A DNA stretch of 60,501 nt from Acidisphaera sp. Lineage in GTDB: Bacteria > Pseudomonadota > Alphaproteobacteria > Acetobacterales > Acetobacteraceae. Of this stretch, positions 17,974 to 26,501 are shown in pieces. The stretch lies in assembly GCA_019240635.1 (NCBI GenBank), contig JAFAYA010000124.1:1-60501 (forward strand), read 5' to 3'. Below the pieces are notes generated by a model that was not told the DNA's origin, searched no databases, and saw nothing but the letters and a program-made list of their open reading frames with translations. The translations under genes and the position numbers were made by a program. Within the stretch, counting starts at the first letter, position 1. Each line of letters starts with the position of its first letter.

Positions 17974-19230
17974 ATGGGGGCGCGCGCCGATGCGCTGACC
18001 TGGGGAATTGCCGCACTCGCCTCCGCCGGCGTGCTGGTGCGCCCCTGGCGACTGCCGGAGGCGATCTGGGCGGTGCTGGGTGCACTGCTGCTGGTCCTGC
18101 TCGGCCTGCTGTCGCCGGCCGACGCGCTGCGCGCCGCCGCCCGCGGCACCGACGTCTACCTGTTCCTGACCGGAATGATGCTGCTCTCGGAGGTCGCGCG
18201 GCGGGAGGGGCTGTTCGATTTCCTGGCGGCACTCGCGGTGCGGGGCGCGCGCGGCTCCGCGTCGCGGCTGTTCCTGCTGGTCTATGGCGTGGGCACGGCG
18301 GTGACGGCGCTGATGTCCAACGACGCGACGGCGGTGGTGCTGACGCCCGCGGTGCTCGCCGCCGCGCGCGCCGCCGGCGCGGATCCGCTGCCGCTGCTGT
18401 TCGCCTGCACCTTCATCGCCAACGCCGCGAGCTTTCTGCTGCCGATCTCCAATCCCGCCAATCTCGTGCTGTACGCGAGCCAGGTGCCGCCGCTGCCTGA
18501 CTGGCTCGGCCATTTCATCCTGCCATCGATGGCGTCGATCGGCGTCACCTACGCGGTGCTGCGCTGGCGGGAGCGGCGGCGTCTGCGCGCGCCGATCCAT
18601 GCTTCGCCGGCTGCCGACCGGCTCGGCGCCGGCGGCGTGACCGCGGCGCTCGGCATCGCCGCCACCGCCGCGGCGCTGCTCGTCGCCTCGGCGGCGGGCT
18701 GGCAACTCGGCCTGCCGACATGTCTGTGCGGAACGGCGACGGCCGCCGTGGTGCTGGTGCGCAAGCGGGAAGCGCCGTGGCCGGTGATCGCCGGCGTGCA
18801 CTGGGCGGTGCTGCCGCTGGTGGCCGGCCTGTTCGTGCTGGTGCAGGGCCTGGCCGGCACCGGCGCGCTGGCCGCACTCGCGGCACTGCTGAAAAGCCTC
18901 TCGGCGGTCTCGGCGACGGCGGCGGCCTGGACGGCCGGAGCCGTGCTGGCGGTCGGCTGCAACCTGATCAACAACCTGCCGGCCGGCCTGATCGCCAGCA
19001 CGACGGCGGCGGCGGCGCAGGCGCCGCGGCCGGTGCGCGACGCGCTGCTGATCGGGGTCGATCTCGGCCCGAACCTCTCGATCACCGGTTCGCTGGCGAC
19101 GATCCTGTGGCTCGTCGCGCTGCGCCGCGACGGGCTGGACGTCAGCTTCCGCCGGTTTCTCGCGCGCGGCGCGCTGGTGATGCCGCCGGCGCTGATCGCC
19201 GCCCTCGCGGCGACGCTGCTAACGCGATGA
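17974..19230 (+). CDS. ArsB-like/SLC13-type membrane transporter
   Basis: Ion-transporter superfamily permease (418 residues) with about ten to eleven hydrophobic helices. The ArsB signatures VTALMSNDATAVVLTPAVL and LLPISNPANLVLYAS are clear, and GCNLINNLPAGLIAST forms the second half-repeat. Arsenite efflux is the standard annotation, but no arsR, arsC or ATPase lies nearby, so another anion is possible. Its stop overlaps the next MFS start as ATGA. The start is ATG 17974, 48 bp after the binding-protein gene. Confidence 0.8.
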   Translation: MGARADALTWGIAALASAGVLVRPWRLPEAIWAVLGALLLVLLGLLSPADALRAAARGTDVYLFLTGMMLLSEVARREGLFDFLAALAVRGARGSASRLFLLVYGVGTAVTALMSNDATAVVLTPAVLAAARAAGADPLPLLFACTFIANAASFLLPISNPANLVLYASQVPPLPDWLGHFILPSMASIGVTYAVLRWRERRRLRAPIHASPAADRLGAGGVTAALGIAATAAALLVASAAGWQLGLPTCLCGTATAAVVLVRKREAPWPVIAGVHWAVLPLVAGLFVLVQGLAGTGALAALAALLKSLSAVSATAAAWTAGAVLAVGCNLINNLPAGLIASTTAAAAQAPRPVRDALLIGVDLGPNLSITGSLATILWLVALRRDGLDVSFRRFLARGALVMPPALIAALAATLLTR

Positions 19231-20507
19231 ACGGCGAGACGCGGGACCGCCGGCGCTTCCGTCCGGCGTCGCTGGACGCGCTGAACTTTCTGCTCGCCGA
19301 CGTGCGCGGCGCGCTCGGCCCGTATCTGAACGTCTTCCTCGTCACCGAGCAGCACTGGAGCAAGGCCGAGGTCGGGCTGATGACTATGATCGGCGGCCTG
19401 CTCGGCATTGTCGTGCAGACGCCGATCGGTGCGGCGATCGACGCGACACGGGCCAAGCGCGGCGTCGTGGTGGCGGCCCTCGCCGTGCTCGGCGCCGGCG
19501 CGGTAACGATCTTTGCATATCCACGCTTCTGGCCGGTGACCATCGCGAATGCGTTGCTGGCGATCGTCGGCGACGTCTTCGGGCCGGCGGTGGCGGCGCT
19601 GACCCTCGGCCTCTATGCGCGCGTGCAGCTCACCCGACGCCTGGCGCGCAACTCCGCCTTCGACCACGCCGGGAATGTCGCGATCGCACTCGCCGCCGGG
19701 GCGGTAGGCTACGCGTTCTCGCAGCGCGCCGTGTTCCTGCTGGTGCCGGTTTTCGCGGTGCTCGCAACGTGCGCGGTGCTGTCGATCCCGGCCCGCGCCA
19801 TCGACCAGGCGCGCGCGCGGGGCCTGGACGGCGAGAGCGAGGGGGATGGCGGGGCGGCCGGCTGGGGCGTGCTGCTGCGCTGCCGGCCGCTGCTGATCTT
19901 CTGCCTCTGCGTCATGCTGTTCCACTTCGCCAACGCGCCGCTGCTGCCGCTGGTCGGCCAGAAGCTGGCGGCGGCGCATCCGCGGCTTGCCGATCCCATG
20001 ATGTCGGCGTGCGTCATCGCCGCCCAGCTCGTGATGCTGCCGATCGCCGTCGCGGTCGGGCGCACCGCCGACCGGTTCGGCCGCAAGCCGGTGTTCCTGG
20101 TGGGCTTCGTGATCCTGCCGGTCCGCGCGGTGCTCTACACGCTGTCCGACAACCCCGCCTGGCTGATCGGCGTGCAGCTTCTCGACGGCGTCGGCGCCGG
20201 CATCTACGGCGCGCTGATGCCGCTGGTCGTCGCCGACCTGATGCGCGGCACCGGACGGTTCAATCTCGCGCAGGGGCTGGTCGCGACGGTGCAGGGCATC
20301 GGCGCGTCGGTCAGCGGCTACGTGGCCGGGCTGATCGTCGATCACGCCGGCTATTCAGCTGGCTTCCTGTCGCTCGGCGGCGCGGCGGCGCTCGCCTTGG
20401 CGGTGTTCGCGGCGGCGATGCCGGAGACCGCCGGCCAGCCGGCTACGGCGCGGGCAGCTGCTCCGGCACGTCCACCAGCACCAGCTGCGCCTCGGTCGCC
20501 GCGGTGA
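19227..20507 (+). CDS. MFS transporter
   Basis: Twelve-helix major facilitator of 426 residues. It resembles proton-driven drug or metabolite exporters: LNFLLADVRGALGPYLNVFL at the N-terminus, the cytoplasmic loop VGRTADRFGRKPVFLVGF, and C-terminal LLDGVGAGIYGALMPLVVAD. The ATG at 19227 overlaps the upstream stop. Its last 113 codons lie within a 374-bp segment duplicated at 23650, showing that DNA was inserted just beyond this gene. The copy here is complete; the one at 23650 is only the C-terminus. Confidence 0.9.
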   Translation: MNGETRDRRRFRPASLDALNFLLADVRGALGPYLNVFLVTEQHWSKAEVGLMTMIGGLLGIVVQTPIGAAIDATRAKRGVVVAALAVLGAGAVTIFAYPRFWPVTIANALLAIVGDVFGPAVAALTLGLYARVQLTRRLARNSAFDHAGNVAIALAAGAVGYAFSQRAVFLLVPVFAVLATCAVLSIPARAIDQARARGLDGESEGDGGAAGWGVLLRCRPLLIFCLCVMLFHFANAPLLPLVGQKLAAAHPRLADPMMSACVIAAQLVMLPIAVAVGRTADRFGRKPVFLVGFVILPVRAVLYTLSDNPAWLIGVQLLDGVGAGIYGALMPLVVADLMRGTGRFNLAQGLVATVQGIGASVSGYVAGLIVDHAGYSAGFLSLGGAAALALAVFAAAMPETAGQPATARAAAPARPPAPAAPRSPR

Positions 20508-20541
20508 TCGCCACCTCGCCTTCATCGGCGATCGCCGCGCC
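20168..20541. repeat. 374-bp direct repeat, left copy
   Basis: This segment recurs at 23650-24023 in the same orientation with no gaps. I count 13 mismatches (about 96.5% identity), six of them packed into 20391-20400 and three in 20448-20452. It covers the 3' end of the MFS gene and the overlapping 3' end of a convergent pirin gene. The two copies flank a 3108-bp unique insert. Confidence 0.97.
20443..20541 (-). pseudogene. 3' remnant of a pirin gene
   Basis: Last 32 codons plus stop of a pirin-type gene, ending ...QLVLVDVPEQLPAP. The intact equivalent is at 23925-24641. The upstream part is missing here because the inserted DNA begins at 20542. It is a by-product of the duplication and is not expected to be expressed. 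Confidence 0.9.
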
Positions 20542-20576
20542 TGGCGCCCCCGTCATGATCGGGGGGAGCTTACCGG

Positions 20577-21515
20577 TCAGAACCCCCGCCGAGAAAGCAT
20601 CGCCGCCGCATCCGCCGGAGTATGCAGGTCGCTCGGGATGAGCACCCACTTCGGGAAATCTCGTTTCCCGGCGAGATATTTCTGCACGACGTCGAATATG
20701 TACTTGCCGATATCGGACTTGAGCTCGACCGACATGTTGGCATCGCCCGCAAGCATGGCGCGAAAGATACCCGGCACGCCGTCTACCGACACCGTGAGCT
20801 GATCGCGACCCGGGTGCAGACCCGCCTCGTGCATCGCTTTGATGGCGCCGAGCAGCATGTTGTCGTTGTGCGACCAAACCGCGCAAACGTTCTTTAATCC
20901 ATCGGTCTCCTGGATCACGAGCGACATGGCCCGTTGGCCGCCCTCGCTGGTGAAGTCACCCCCGACAGACTTAAGGATCCGCATGTTGGGGAATTGTGAT
21001 ACAATTGCCAAGAAGCCTTTGTGGCGCTGGATCGTGGGTTCTGCACCCTCAGAGCCCCGCAATTCCACGATGCCGCAGTTGCCACGCGTCGCCTGCGCCA
21101 GCCAGGCGCCGGCCAATCGGCCCTCAAGGTTGAAGTCTGCGGCAATGCGGGCGACGAACAGCCCCGGATCGGCATCCACGGCCCGGTCGGCGATGAAGAC
21201 TGGAATGTTCGCCGCCTTGGCGGCCTGGAGCGTTTCGGTCCAGCCGGTCACGACCACCGGGGCAATGACGATCGCATCTACATGCGCGGCAATGAATCCG
21301 CGCACGGCCTGCAGCTGGCGACCTGCATCGTTGTCGGCATTGGAGAACAGCAGGTGGATGCCCCGGCGCTCTGCTTCCGCTTTCATGTCGGCGGAAAAGG
21401 CGGTGCGCCAGTCGCTTTCCGTCCCGACCTGCGCGAACCCTATGGTCTGGGCACGGGCTGCACCAATGGTGAGCAGCGCTGCAAACACGGCAACGACGAG
21501 CCGACACCTGTGCAC
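20577..21515 (-). CDS. Orphan periplasmic sugar-binding protein, RbsB/YtfQ-like
   Basis: Periplasmic binding protein of the ribose/galactose type (Peripla_BP_4), 312 residues from the chosen start. The signal peptide is VHRCRLVVAVFAALLTIGAARA. The mature protein has TIGFAQVGTESDWRTAF, VDAIVIAPVVVTGW, VFIADRAVDAD and the second-lobe VCAVWSHNDNMLLGAIKAMHEAG, as in galactofuranose-binding YtfQ. The start is GTG 21515, with AGGAG 7 nt before it. No ABC ATPase or permease lies nearby. It is instead divergent from a membrane GGDEF-EAL gene and lies entirely inside the repeat-flanked insert. That suggests a receptor role, delivering a ligand to the GGDEF-EAL sensor. G+C is visibly lower than in its neighbours. 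Confidence 0.9.
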   Translation of the reverse strand: MHRCRLVVAVFAALLTIGAARAQTIGFAQVGTESDWRTAFSADMKAEAERRGIHLLFSNADNDAGRQLQAVRGFIAAHVDAIVIAPVVVTGWTETLQAAKAANIPVFIADRAVDADPGLFVARIAADFNLEGRLAGAWLAQATRGNCGIVELRGSEGAEPTIQRHKGFLAIVSQFPNMRILKSVGGDFTSEGGQRAMSLVIQETDGLKNVCAVWSHNDNMLLGAIKAMHEAGLHPGRDQLTVSVDGVPGIFRAMLAGDANMSVELKSDIGKYIFDVVQKYLAGKRDFPKWVLIPSDLHTPADAAAMLSRRGF

Positions 21516-21678
21516 GGGAATTCTCCTGTATGGTCCCCGGGCGCCTGAATACGGCGACATGGTTAGAAACCCATTAGTGAGTCGGCCTTAGCGTCCGGCG
21601 GCGTTCTTCTGAGGATGGCGCCAGCGCACGGGCGCGACCACACCGGACCCGCGCTGCTGGTAGGAGTTGACCGAGGGT

Positions 21679-23610
21679 ATGGTGAGCTTGAAGGCCCTCA
21701 TTTGTCGCTCAGGTGGCCGGCCATCGGCCGCGCGCATCCCGCAGCACTATCACGAAGGCGAGCGGTTGGCGGGGGCGGTCACCGGCCTCGCTGCCCTCGC
21801 CTCCATAATCATCGCGCTGGCCTTCCCCGCAGCCTACTGGCTTTCAGCCCACAACCGGCTCATGGGCGTGTTGGAGGTGCGCGCGCGAATCTATGCGGAT
21901 CAGGTTACAAACGACGCGTCGGAAAGCCCCGAGCTCTGGAATGCCTTTTTTGGCGATGGTGGAGTCGACCTCACCGGCTTGGAGATCGCAGCACCCGATG
22001 ATGACCTGGCGGCTGCGCATCCACCTGAACGTCGCCGCATACTGACCGCCAACGGCCACGCGTTGCTGGATATCAACCCAAAACACCCCGTCCTCTGGCC
22101 GACCGAGTCATCGCGCATTGCGGTGGTACAAAACGGCAATCGACTAGGGGACGTTGAAATTGTCCGCTCCGTCAGGCCGGAACTGCTGACCACGCTCGCC
22201 ATCGCGGCCGGCTCGTTTTCGCTCGGATTAATGCTGCTGCTGGTGCTGCGGGTGGTGCCTTTGCGGCTGATGCGCCGGGCACTGGACCGTGCGGCCTTCC
22301 TATCCGCGCACGACCTGCTCACCGGTCTGCCGAACCGGGCGTTGCTGGCCGATCGGCTAGAGCAGGCCCTATCCGCTGCCCGCCGCTCCGACCTCAAGGT
22401 AGCCATGCTCTGCCTTGATCTCGATCACTTCAAGGAGGTCAACGACACCCTTGGCCACGCCGCGGGCGACGCGTTGCTGCAAGCCGTCGCGGCCCGGCTG
22501 CACGGCTGTCTGCGTGACACCGACACCTTGGCGCGGACCGGCGGCGACGAATTTGCCATCATACAGCCGGCCATCCGCCACCCACGCGACGCCGAGACGG
22601 TCGCCAAGCGTCTGCTTGATAGCATGCGCGGCCCAGTGACACTTGATGGAAACCAGGTGTTTGTCGGGGTAAGCATTGGCATCGCGATCAACGAAGATGG
22701 AGCGGACGCCGGCGAGTTGACCAAACAGGCGGACGTGGCCCTCTACCAGGCGAAAGCCGCGGGCCGAAGCGGCTTCTGCTTCTTCGCCCCGGAGATGAAC
22801 TTCGGCCTGCAACACCGACGTGCGTTGGAGAACGATCTGCGCTCGACGATCGATCAGGGTGCACTGGCCGTACACTACCAGCCGCAAATCGATGTAGCGT
22901 CTGGGAAGATCGTGGGTGCCGAGGCCTTGATGCGCTGGACGCGCCCAGGCCACGGTCCGGTGCCGCCGTCCCAGTTCATCCCGATCGCGGAGGAAACTGG
23001 TCTGATCGTCCCGATGGGGGCTTGGCTGCTCGGCAAGGCCTGCAGCGACGCAGCGGGGTGGCCCGCGTCCATGCAAGTGGCTGTGAATGTCTCCCCTGTC
23101 CAATTTCGTTTCAACGGTTTTGTCGACGTCGTTCGCGGAGCACTCGCGCAATCCGGGCTTGATCCGCGTCGCCTTGAGCTGGAGGTGACTGAGGGCATCC
23201 TGCTCAACGACACACAGGAGACGCTCCTGATCCTGGCGGAGCTGCGTGGGTTGGGTGTGCGGCTAGCAATGGACGATTTCGGCACCGGTTACGCAAGTCT
23301 CGGATATCTGCAGAAGTTCCGTTTCGACAAGATCAAAATCGATCGTTCGTTCGTGCAGAATCTCGGTGTTGATCCGAACGCCGGCGCAATCGTTCGCGCG
23401 GTGGTCGGACTGAGCGATGCTCTGGGTATGGCGACCAATGCCGAAGGCGTGGAGAGCGAGGATCAGCTCGACATGCTGCGTGCGCACGGTTGCCGCGAGA
23501 TTCAGGGCTTCCTGTACTGGCCACCGATGCCCGTCGAGGCACTCCGAGACGTGTTGCATGCTCAGCGGGAGGCCACCCTGTCGAGCGGCGATGTCGAAGC
23601 GGCGGTATAG
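21679..23610 (+). CDS. Membrane GGDEF-EAL protein with periplasmic sensor region
   Basis: Bifunctional-type c-di-GMP enzyme, 643 residues. A first membrane helix lies near residues 27-50, then a periplasmic region of roughly 110 residues with no family I recognise, then a second helix (LAIAAGSFSLGLMLLLVLRV). The GGDEF motif is intact at about 288-292 (RTGGDEFAII). The EAL motif is at about 415 (GAEALMRW), and MDDFGTGYASLGYL and FDKIKIDRSFV are conserved, so both cyclase and phosphodiesterase activities are possible. The start is ATG 21679; a TTG at 21667 sits too close to the TAGGAG. It diverges from the orphan sugar-binding protein across a 163-bp gap that probably holds both promoters. Confidence 0.95.
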   Translation: MVSLKALICRSGGRPSAARIPQHYHEGERLAGAVTGLAALASIIIALAFPAAYWLSAHNRLMGVLEVRARIYADQVTNDASESPELWNAFFGDGGVDLTGLEIAAPDDDLAAAHPPERRRILTANGHALLDINPKHPVLWPTESSRIAVVQNGNRLGDVEIVRSVRPELLTTLAIAAGSFSLGLMLLLVLRVVPLRLMRRALDRAAFLSAHDLLTGLPNRALLADRLEQALSAARRSDLKVAMLCLDLDHFKEVNDTLGHAAGDALLQAVAARLHGCLRDTDTLARTGGDEFAIIQPAIRHPRDAETVAKRLLDSMRGPVTLDGNQVFVGVSIGIAINEDGADAGELTKQADVALYQAKAAGRSGFCFFAPEMNFGLQHRRALENDLRSTIDQGALAVHYQPQIDVASGKIVGAEALMRWTRPGHGPVPPSQFIPIAEETGLIVPMGAWLLGKACSDAAGWPASMQVAVNVSPVQFRFNGFVDVVRGALAQSGLDPRRLELEVTEGILLNDTQETLLILAELRGLGVRLAMDDFGTGYASLGYLQKFRFDKIKIDRSFVQNLGVDPNAGAIVRAVVGLSDALGMATNAEGVESEDQLDMLRAHGCREIQGFLYWPPMPVEALRDVLHAQREATLSSGDVEAAV

Positions 23611-23649
23611 ACCGATCGTGCCGACCAGACGGGGATACGCGAGTTGATT

Positions 23650-24023
23650 CGGCGTGCAGCTTCTCGACGGCGTCGGCGCCGGCATCTACGGCGCGCTGAT
23701 GCCGCTCGTCGTCGCCGACCTGATGCGCGGCACCGGACGGTTCAACCTCGCGCAGGGGCTGGTCGCGACGGTGCAGGGCATCGGCGCGTCGGTCAGCGGC
23801 TACGTGGCCGGGCTGATCGTCGATCACGCCGGCTATTCAGCCGGCTTCCTGTCGCTCGGCGGCGCGGCGGCGGCTGCCCTCCCGGTGTTCGCGGCGGCGA
23901 TGCCGGAGACCGCCGGCCAGCCGGCTACGACCCCGGCAGCTGCTCCGGCACGTCCACCAGCACGAGCTGCGCCTCGGTCGCCGCGGTGATCGCCACCTCG
24001 CCTTCATCGGCGATCGCCGCGCC
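23650..24023. repeat. 374-bp direct repeat, right copy
   Basis: Right-hand copy of 20168-20541, offset 3482 bp, same orientation. Here the pirin gene is complete and the MFS gene is reduced to its C-terminus. The junction with unique DNA is at 23649/23650, 40 bp after the GGDEF-EAL stop. Confidence 0.97.
23654..23989 (+). pseudogene. C-terminal fragment of the MFS transporter gene
   Basis: About 111 codons matching the end of the MFS gene at 19227-20507, stopping at the equivalent codon. It differs at a few residues (LALAVF has become AALPVF; PATAR has become PATTP). The first eleven helices are absent and no start context is visible, so it is a duplication remnant. Confidence 0.9.
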
Positions 24024-24641
24024 GTCGCGCTCGCCGACCGCGACGCCGTTCACCGACAAGGTCCCACGCGCCGGCACCAGATAGGCACGGCGGCCGGGCC
24101 CGAGCGTGCGGCGGACGGTCTCGCCCGGGCGGATCGTGCCGGCGAGCACCGCCGCTTCGGCGTGCAGCGGCAGCGCGCCCGATCCGGCATCCTCCGGCCG
24201 CCCGCTCGCCAGCACCGCGAGCCCGCTGCCGCTCGCGGGGAAGCGGCGTGTCGCCCAGCCCGGCTCGACGCCGGACCGCTGCGGGGTGATCCAGATCTGA
24301 AACAGGCGGGTGGGCCGGTCCTCGCGATTGTGCTCGGCGTGGACGATGCCGCTGCCGGCGTGCATCACCTGCACGTCGCCGGCCTCGGTACGGCCTTCGT
24401 TGCCCAGGCTGTCGCGATGCGTGATCGCGCCCTCGCGCACGAAGGTCACGATCTCCATGTCGCGGTGCGGATGCGGGTCGAAGCCGGCGCCGGGCGCGAT
24501 CTCGTCGTCGTTCCATACGCGCAGCGTGCCGAACCCCATGCGCGCCTGGTCGCGATAGCCGCCGAAGCTGAAATGATGCCGGGCGTTCAGCCACTCGTTG
24601 CGGAAGCGCCCAAGCCCGGCGAAGGGCCGAACCTCGATCAT
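23925..24641 (-). CDS. Pirin-family bicupin protein
   Basis: Cytoplasmic bicupin of 238 residues, similar to E. coli YhhW-type quercetinases and pirins. Metal-binding cupin motifs are visible: GAGFDPHPHRDMEIVTFV and, further on, DVQVMHAGSGIVHAEHN. The second cupin is degenerate, as is usual. The function in bacteria is poorly defined (dioxygenase or redox-linked regulation). The 3' end overlaps the MFS fragment in antisense and lies in the 374-bp repeat, so before the insertion pirin and the MFS gene were convergent neighbours with overlapping ends. A Shine-Dalgarno AGGGGA precedes the start at 24641. Confidence 0.92.
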   Translation of the reverse strand: MIEVRPFAGLGRFRNEWLNARHHFSFGGYRDQARMGFGTLRVWNDDEIAPGAGFDPHPHRDMEIVTFVREGAITHRDSLGNEGRTEAGDVQVMHAGSGIVHAEHNREDRPTRLFQIWITPQRSGVEPGWATRRFPASGSGLAVLASGRPEDAGSGALPLHAEAAVLAGTIRPGETVRRTLGPGRRAYLVPARGTLSVNGVAVGERDGAAIADEGEVAITAATEAQLVLVDVPEQLPGS

Positions 24642-24684
24642 GTCGCGATGTCCCCTGCTGCCGCGCCGCCGCGCCGCCGGATTA

Positions 24685-25551
24685 TCAGCGGCACATCATG
24701 ACCGGCAGGTCGGCGCGTTCGAGCACATGTCGGGTGACGCCGCCGAGAATCAACTGACGCAGGCGGGAGTGCGAGTAGGCGCCCATCGCCAGCAGGTCGG
24801 CGCCGAATTCCCGCGCCGAGGCCAGCAGCCCCGCCCCCACCTCCCGGTCGATCGGCCGAAACGTCGCGGTCTCCGGCCGGATGCCGTGCAGGTGCAGGTA
24901 GGCGACGAGGTCGGCGGCGTTCGGGCCGCGGCGCTGGTACTCGTCGGCCGAGAGCACGCGCACCGCCTCGGCGCGCTGCATCCAGGGCAACGCAGCCCAG
25001 ACCGCGGCGGCACTCTCGGCCGTGCCGTTCCAGGCGATGCAGACGCGCCGGCCGATGCTCGGCACCGGGCGGATCGGCGAGATCAGCACCGGGCGGCCGC
25101 TGTCGAACAGCACGGCGTGCAGCGCGTCCGAGGAGGAGACGTCCTCGCCGGATTCCGGGTGCGGCACGACGGTCAGGTCGGCGAGGCGGGCGAGCTGGGC
25201 GACGAGGTCCTCCTCGCGCCCGATGACGCCGGCGAAGCTGGCGGTGGCGACGGGCGCGTCGGGCTGCGGGTCGCCGAGCACGACCTGGTGCTGGAGGACG
25301 AAGCGGTCGAACATCGCGCGCACGGCGTCGGCGCGCTCCGCACTCTCCTTTTCGGTGGCCGACATCATCTCCTCGATCATCGCACCGGACAGGCCCTCGC
25401 CGGCGAGCGGGGCGACGTCGCGGCTGTCCACGCGGACGTGCAGCGCGGTCAGGTGCGAGTTCCAGATCCGGGCGATGGACAGCGCGGTTCCGAGCGCCGC
25501 CTCCCCGGCCCTGGTCCCGGTCAGCGGCAGCAGCAGCTTGCGTATGGCCAT
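24685..25551 (-). CDS. Universal stress protein, tandem UspA domains
   Basis: Cytoplasmic stress protein of 288 residues with two Usp-fold halves. The N-terminal half begins MAIRKLLLPLTGTRAGEAAL; the C-terminal half begins RRVCIAWNGTAESAAAV. The C-terminal domain carries the nucleotide-binding motif MGAYSHSRLRQLILGGVTRH and ends VLERADLPVMM. The start at 25551 is supported by GGGAG 7 nt upstream. It is probably an ATP-binding Usp induced by stress. It is 43 bp upstream of pirin on the same strand and may be co-transcribed with it. Confidence 0.92.
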   Translation of the reverse strand: MAIRKLLLPLTGTRAGEAALGTALSIARIWNSHLTALHVRVDSRDVAPLAGEGLSGAMIEEMMSATEKESAERADAVRAMFDRFVLQHQVVLGDPQPDAPVATASFAGVIGREEDLVAQLARLADLTVVPHPESGEDVSSSDALHAVLFDSGRPVLISPIRPVPSIGRRVCIAWNGTAESAAAVWAALPWMQRAEAVRVLSADEYQRRGPNAADLVAYLHLHGIRPETATFRPIDREVGAGLLASAREFGADLLAMGAYSHSRLRQLILGGVTRHVLERADLPVMMCR

Positions 25552-25643
25552 GTGTGTGCTCCCGACAGGAAGGGCGCCCTAGCTGGATCCGGCTGGCCCT
25601 GACTGTTCGTCGGGCTGACCCGGGTCCAGGTCAAGCGGGACCG

Positions 25644-25689
25644 GCGATCCACGCCCTCGCTGATCTCCGCGAGGACAATCGCGGTCTAG
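25644..25689. repeat. 46-bp degenerate direct repeat, copy A
   Basis: The Usp-pdxH gap contains a 46-bp unit repeated 102 bp further on at 25746-25791. The ends agree (GC-ATCCACGCCC at the start with one mismatch, ATCGCGGTCTAG at the end exact); the middle 21 bases have diverged. Nothing else is recognisable in the rest of this intergenic region (25552-25787). Confidence 0.55.
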
Positions 25690-25745
25690 CACGCCGGCGC
25701 GTCGCGGCGCAGCGTTCGCTTTGCGCAACGGCACTGGATGAGAGC

Positions 25746-25791
25746 GCAATCCACGCCCAGGCGAACTTCCCACTCCGAGATCGCGGTCTAG
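25746..25791. repeat. 46-bp degenerate direct repeat, copy B (covers the pdxH stop)
   Basis: Second copy of the unit at 25644. It includes the pdxH stop codon (25788-25790). It could be a remnant of a small duplication or paired regulatory/terminator sites. Confidence 0.55.
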
Positions 25792-26390
25792 GGATAGAGT
25801 TTCTGGCTGCTCCAGCCCGCGCCGCGGCGGGTGTAGAGCGTGCGGTCGTGCAGCCGGTAGGGCATGTCCTGCCAGAACTCCATCCGCTCCGGCAGCACGC
25901 GATAACCGTGCCAGTGCGGCGGGCGCGGGATGGTCTCGTCCGGATACTCGGCGGCGTAGGCGGCCAGCCGGCCCTCCAGTTCGGCGCGTTCGGGCAGCGG
26001 GCGGGACTGGTCGGAGGCCCAGGCGCCGAGGCGCGACACGCGCGCGCGCGAAGCGAAGTAGGCGTCGGCCTCGGCGTCCGTCGCGTCCTCCACGCGGCCC
26101 TCGATGCGCACCTGGCGGCGCAGGCTCTTCCAGTGGAACAGCAGGGCGGCGCGGGGATTGCCGGCCAGCTCCTCGCCCTTGCGGCTCTGCCGGTTGGTAT
26201 AGAAGACGAAGCCTCGCGCGTCGGTGCCCTTCAGCAGGACCATGCGCGCGGAGGGAACGCCGTCGGACGTCGCGGTGGCGAGCGCCATGGCGGTGGGATC
26301 GTTCGGCTCGCTCTGCACCGCCTCGGCCATCCATTCGTCGAACAGGCGAAGCGGGTCGACGGCGGCGACCACGGCGTTGCTGTCGGGCAT
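25788..26390 (-). CDS. pdxH: Pyridoxamine 5'-phosphate oxidase
   Basis: FMN-dependent oxidase converting pyridoxine or pyridoxamine phosphate to PLP, the last step of the B6 route whose pdxJ and pdxA genes are also in this window. It is 200 residues, normal length. Family motifs are [58 protein letters not shown] and the C-terminal signature [15 protein letters not shown]. The start at 26390 has a strong AGGAGG six bases upstream. It diverges from fabI. Confidence 0.97.
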   Translation of the reverse strand: MPDSNAVVAAVDPLRLFDEWMAEAVQSEPNDPTAMALATATSDGVPSARMVLLKGTDARGFVFYTNRQSRKGEELAGNPRAALLFHWKSLRRQVRIEGRVEDATDAEADAYFASRARVSRLGAWASDQSRPLPERAELEGRLAAYAAEYPDETIPRPPHWHGYRVLPERMEFWQDMPYRLHDRTLYTRRGAGWSSQKLYP

Positions 26391-26501
26391 GTCGCGCCTC
26401 CTGCCGTCAAGTCTGGCGGCAAGTCGGCTTCTTGGCCAGACGCTTGCCGCCCTGCGGAGGCTGTGCCACCACGGCGGCTGTCATCTGTCCGGGGATGCGG
26501 C

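Noticed and set aside
17974-19230. Arsenic-resistance operon
   Set aside because: Only the ArsB-like permease is present; there is no arsR, arsC or arsA nearby.
20542-23649. Composite transposon or IS element
   Set aside because: No transposase, no terminal inverted repeats, and a duplication far longer than any transposition target site.
20168-24023. Assembly artefact as the cause of the 374-bp repeats
   Set aside because: Thirteen clustered mismatches and different unique flanks on each side argue for two real copies, though only long reads can prove it.
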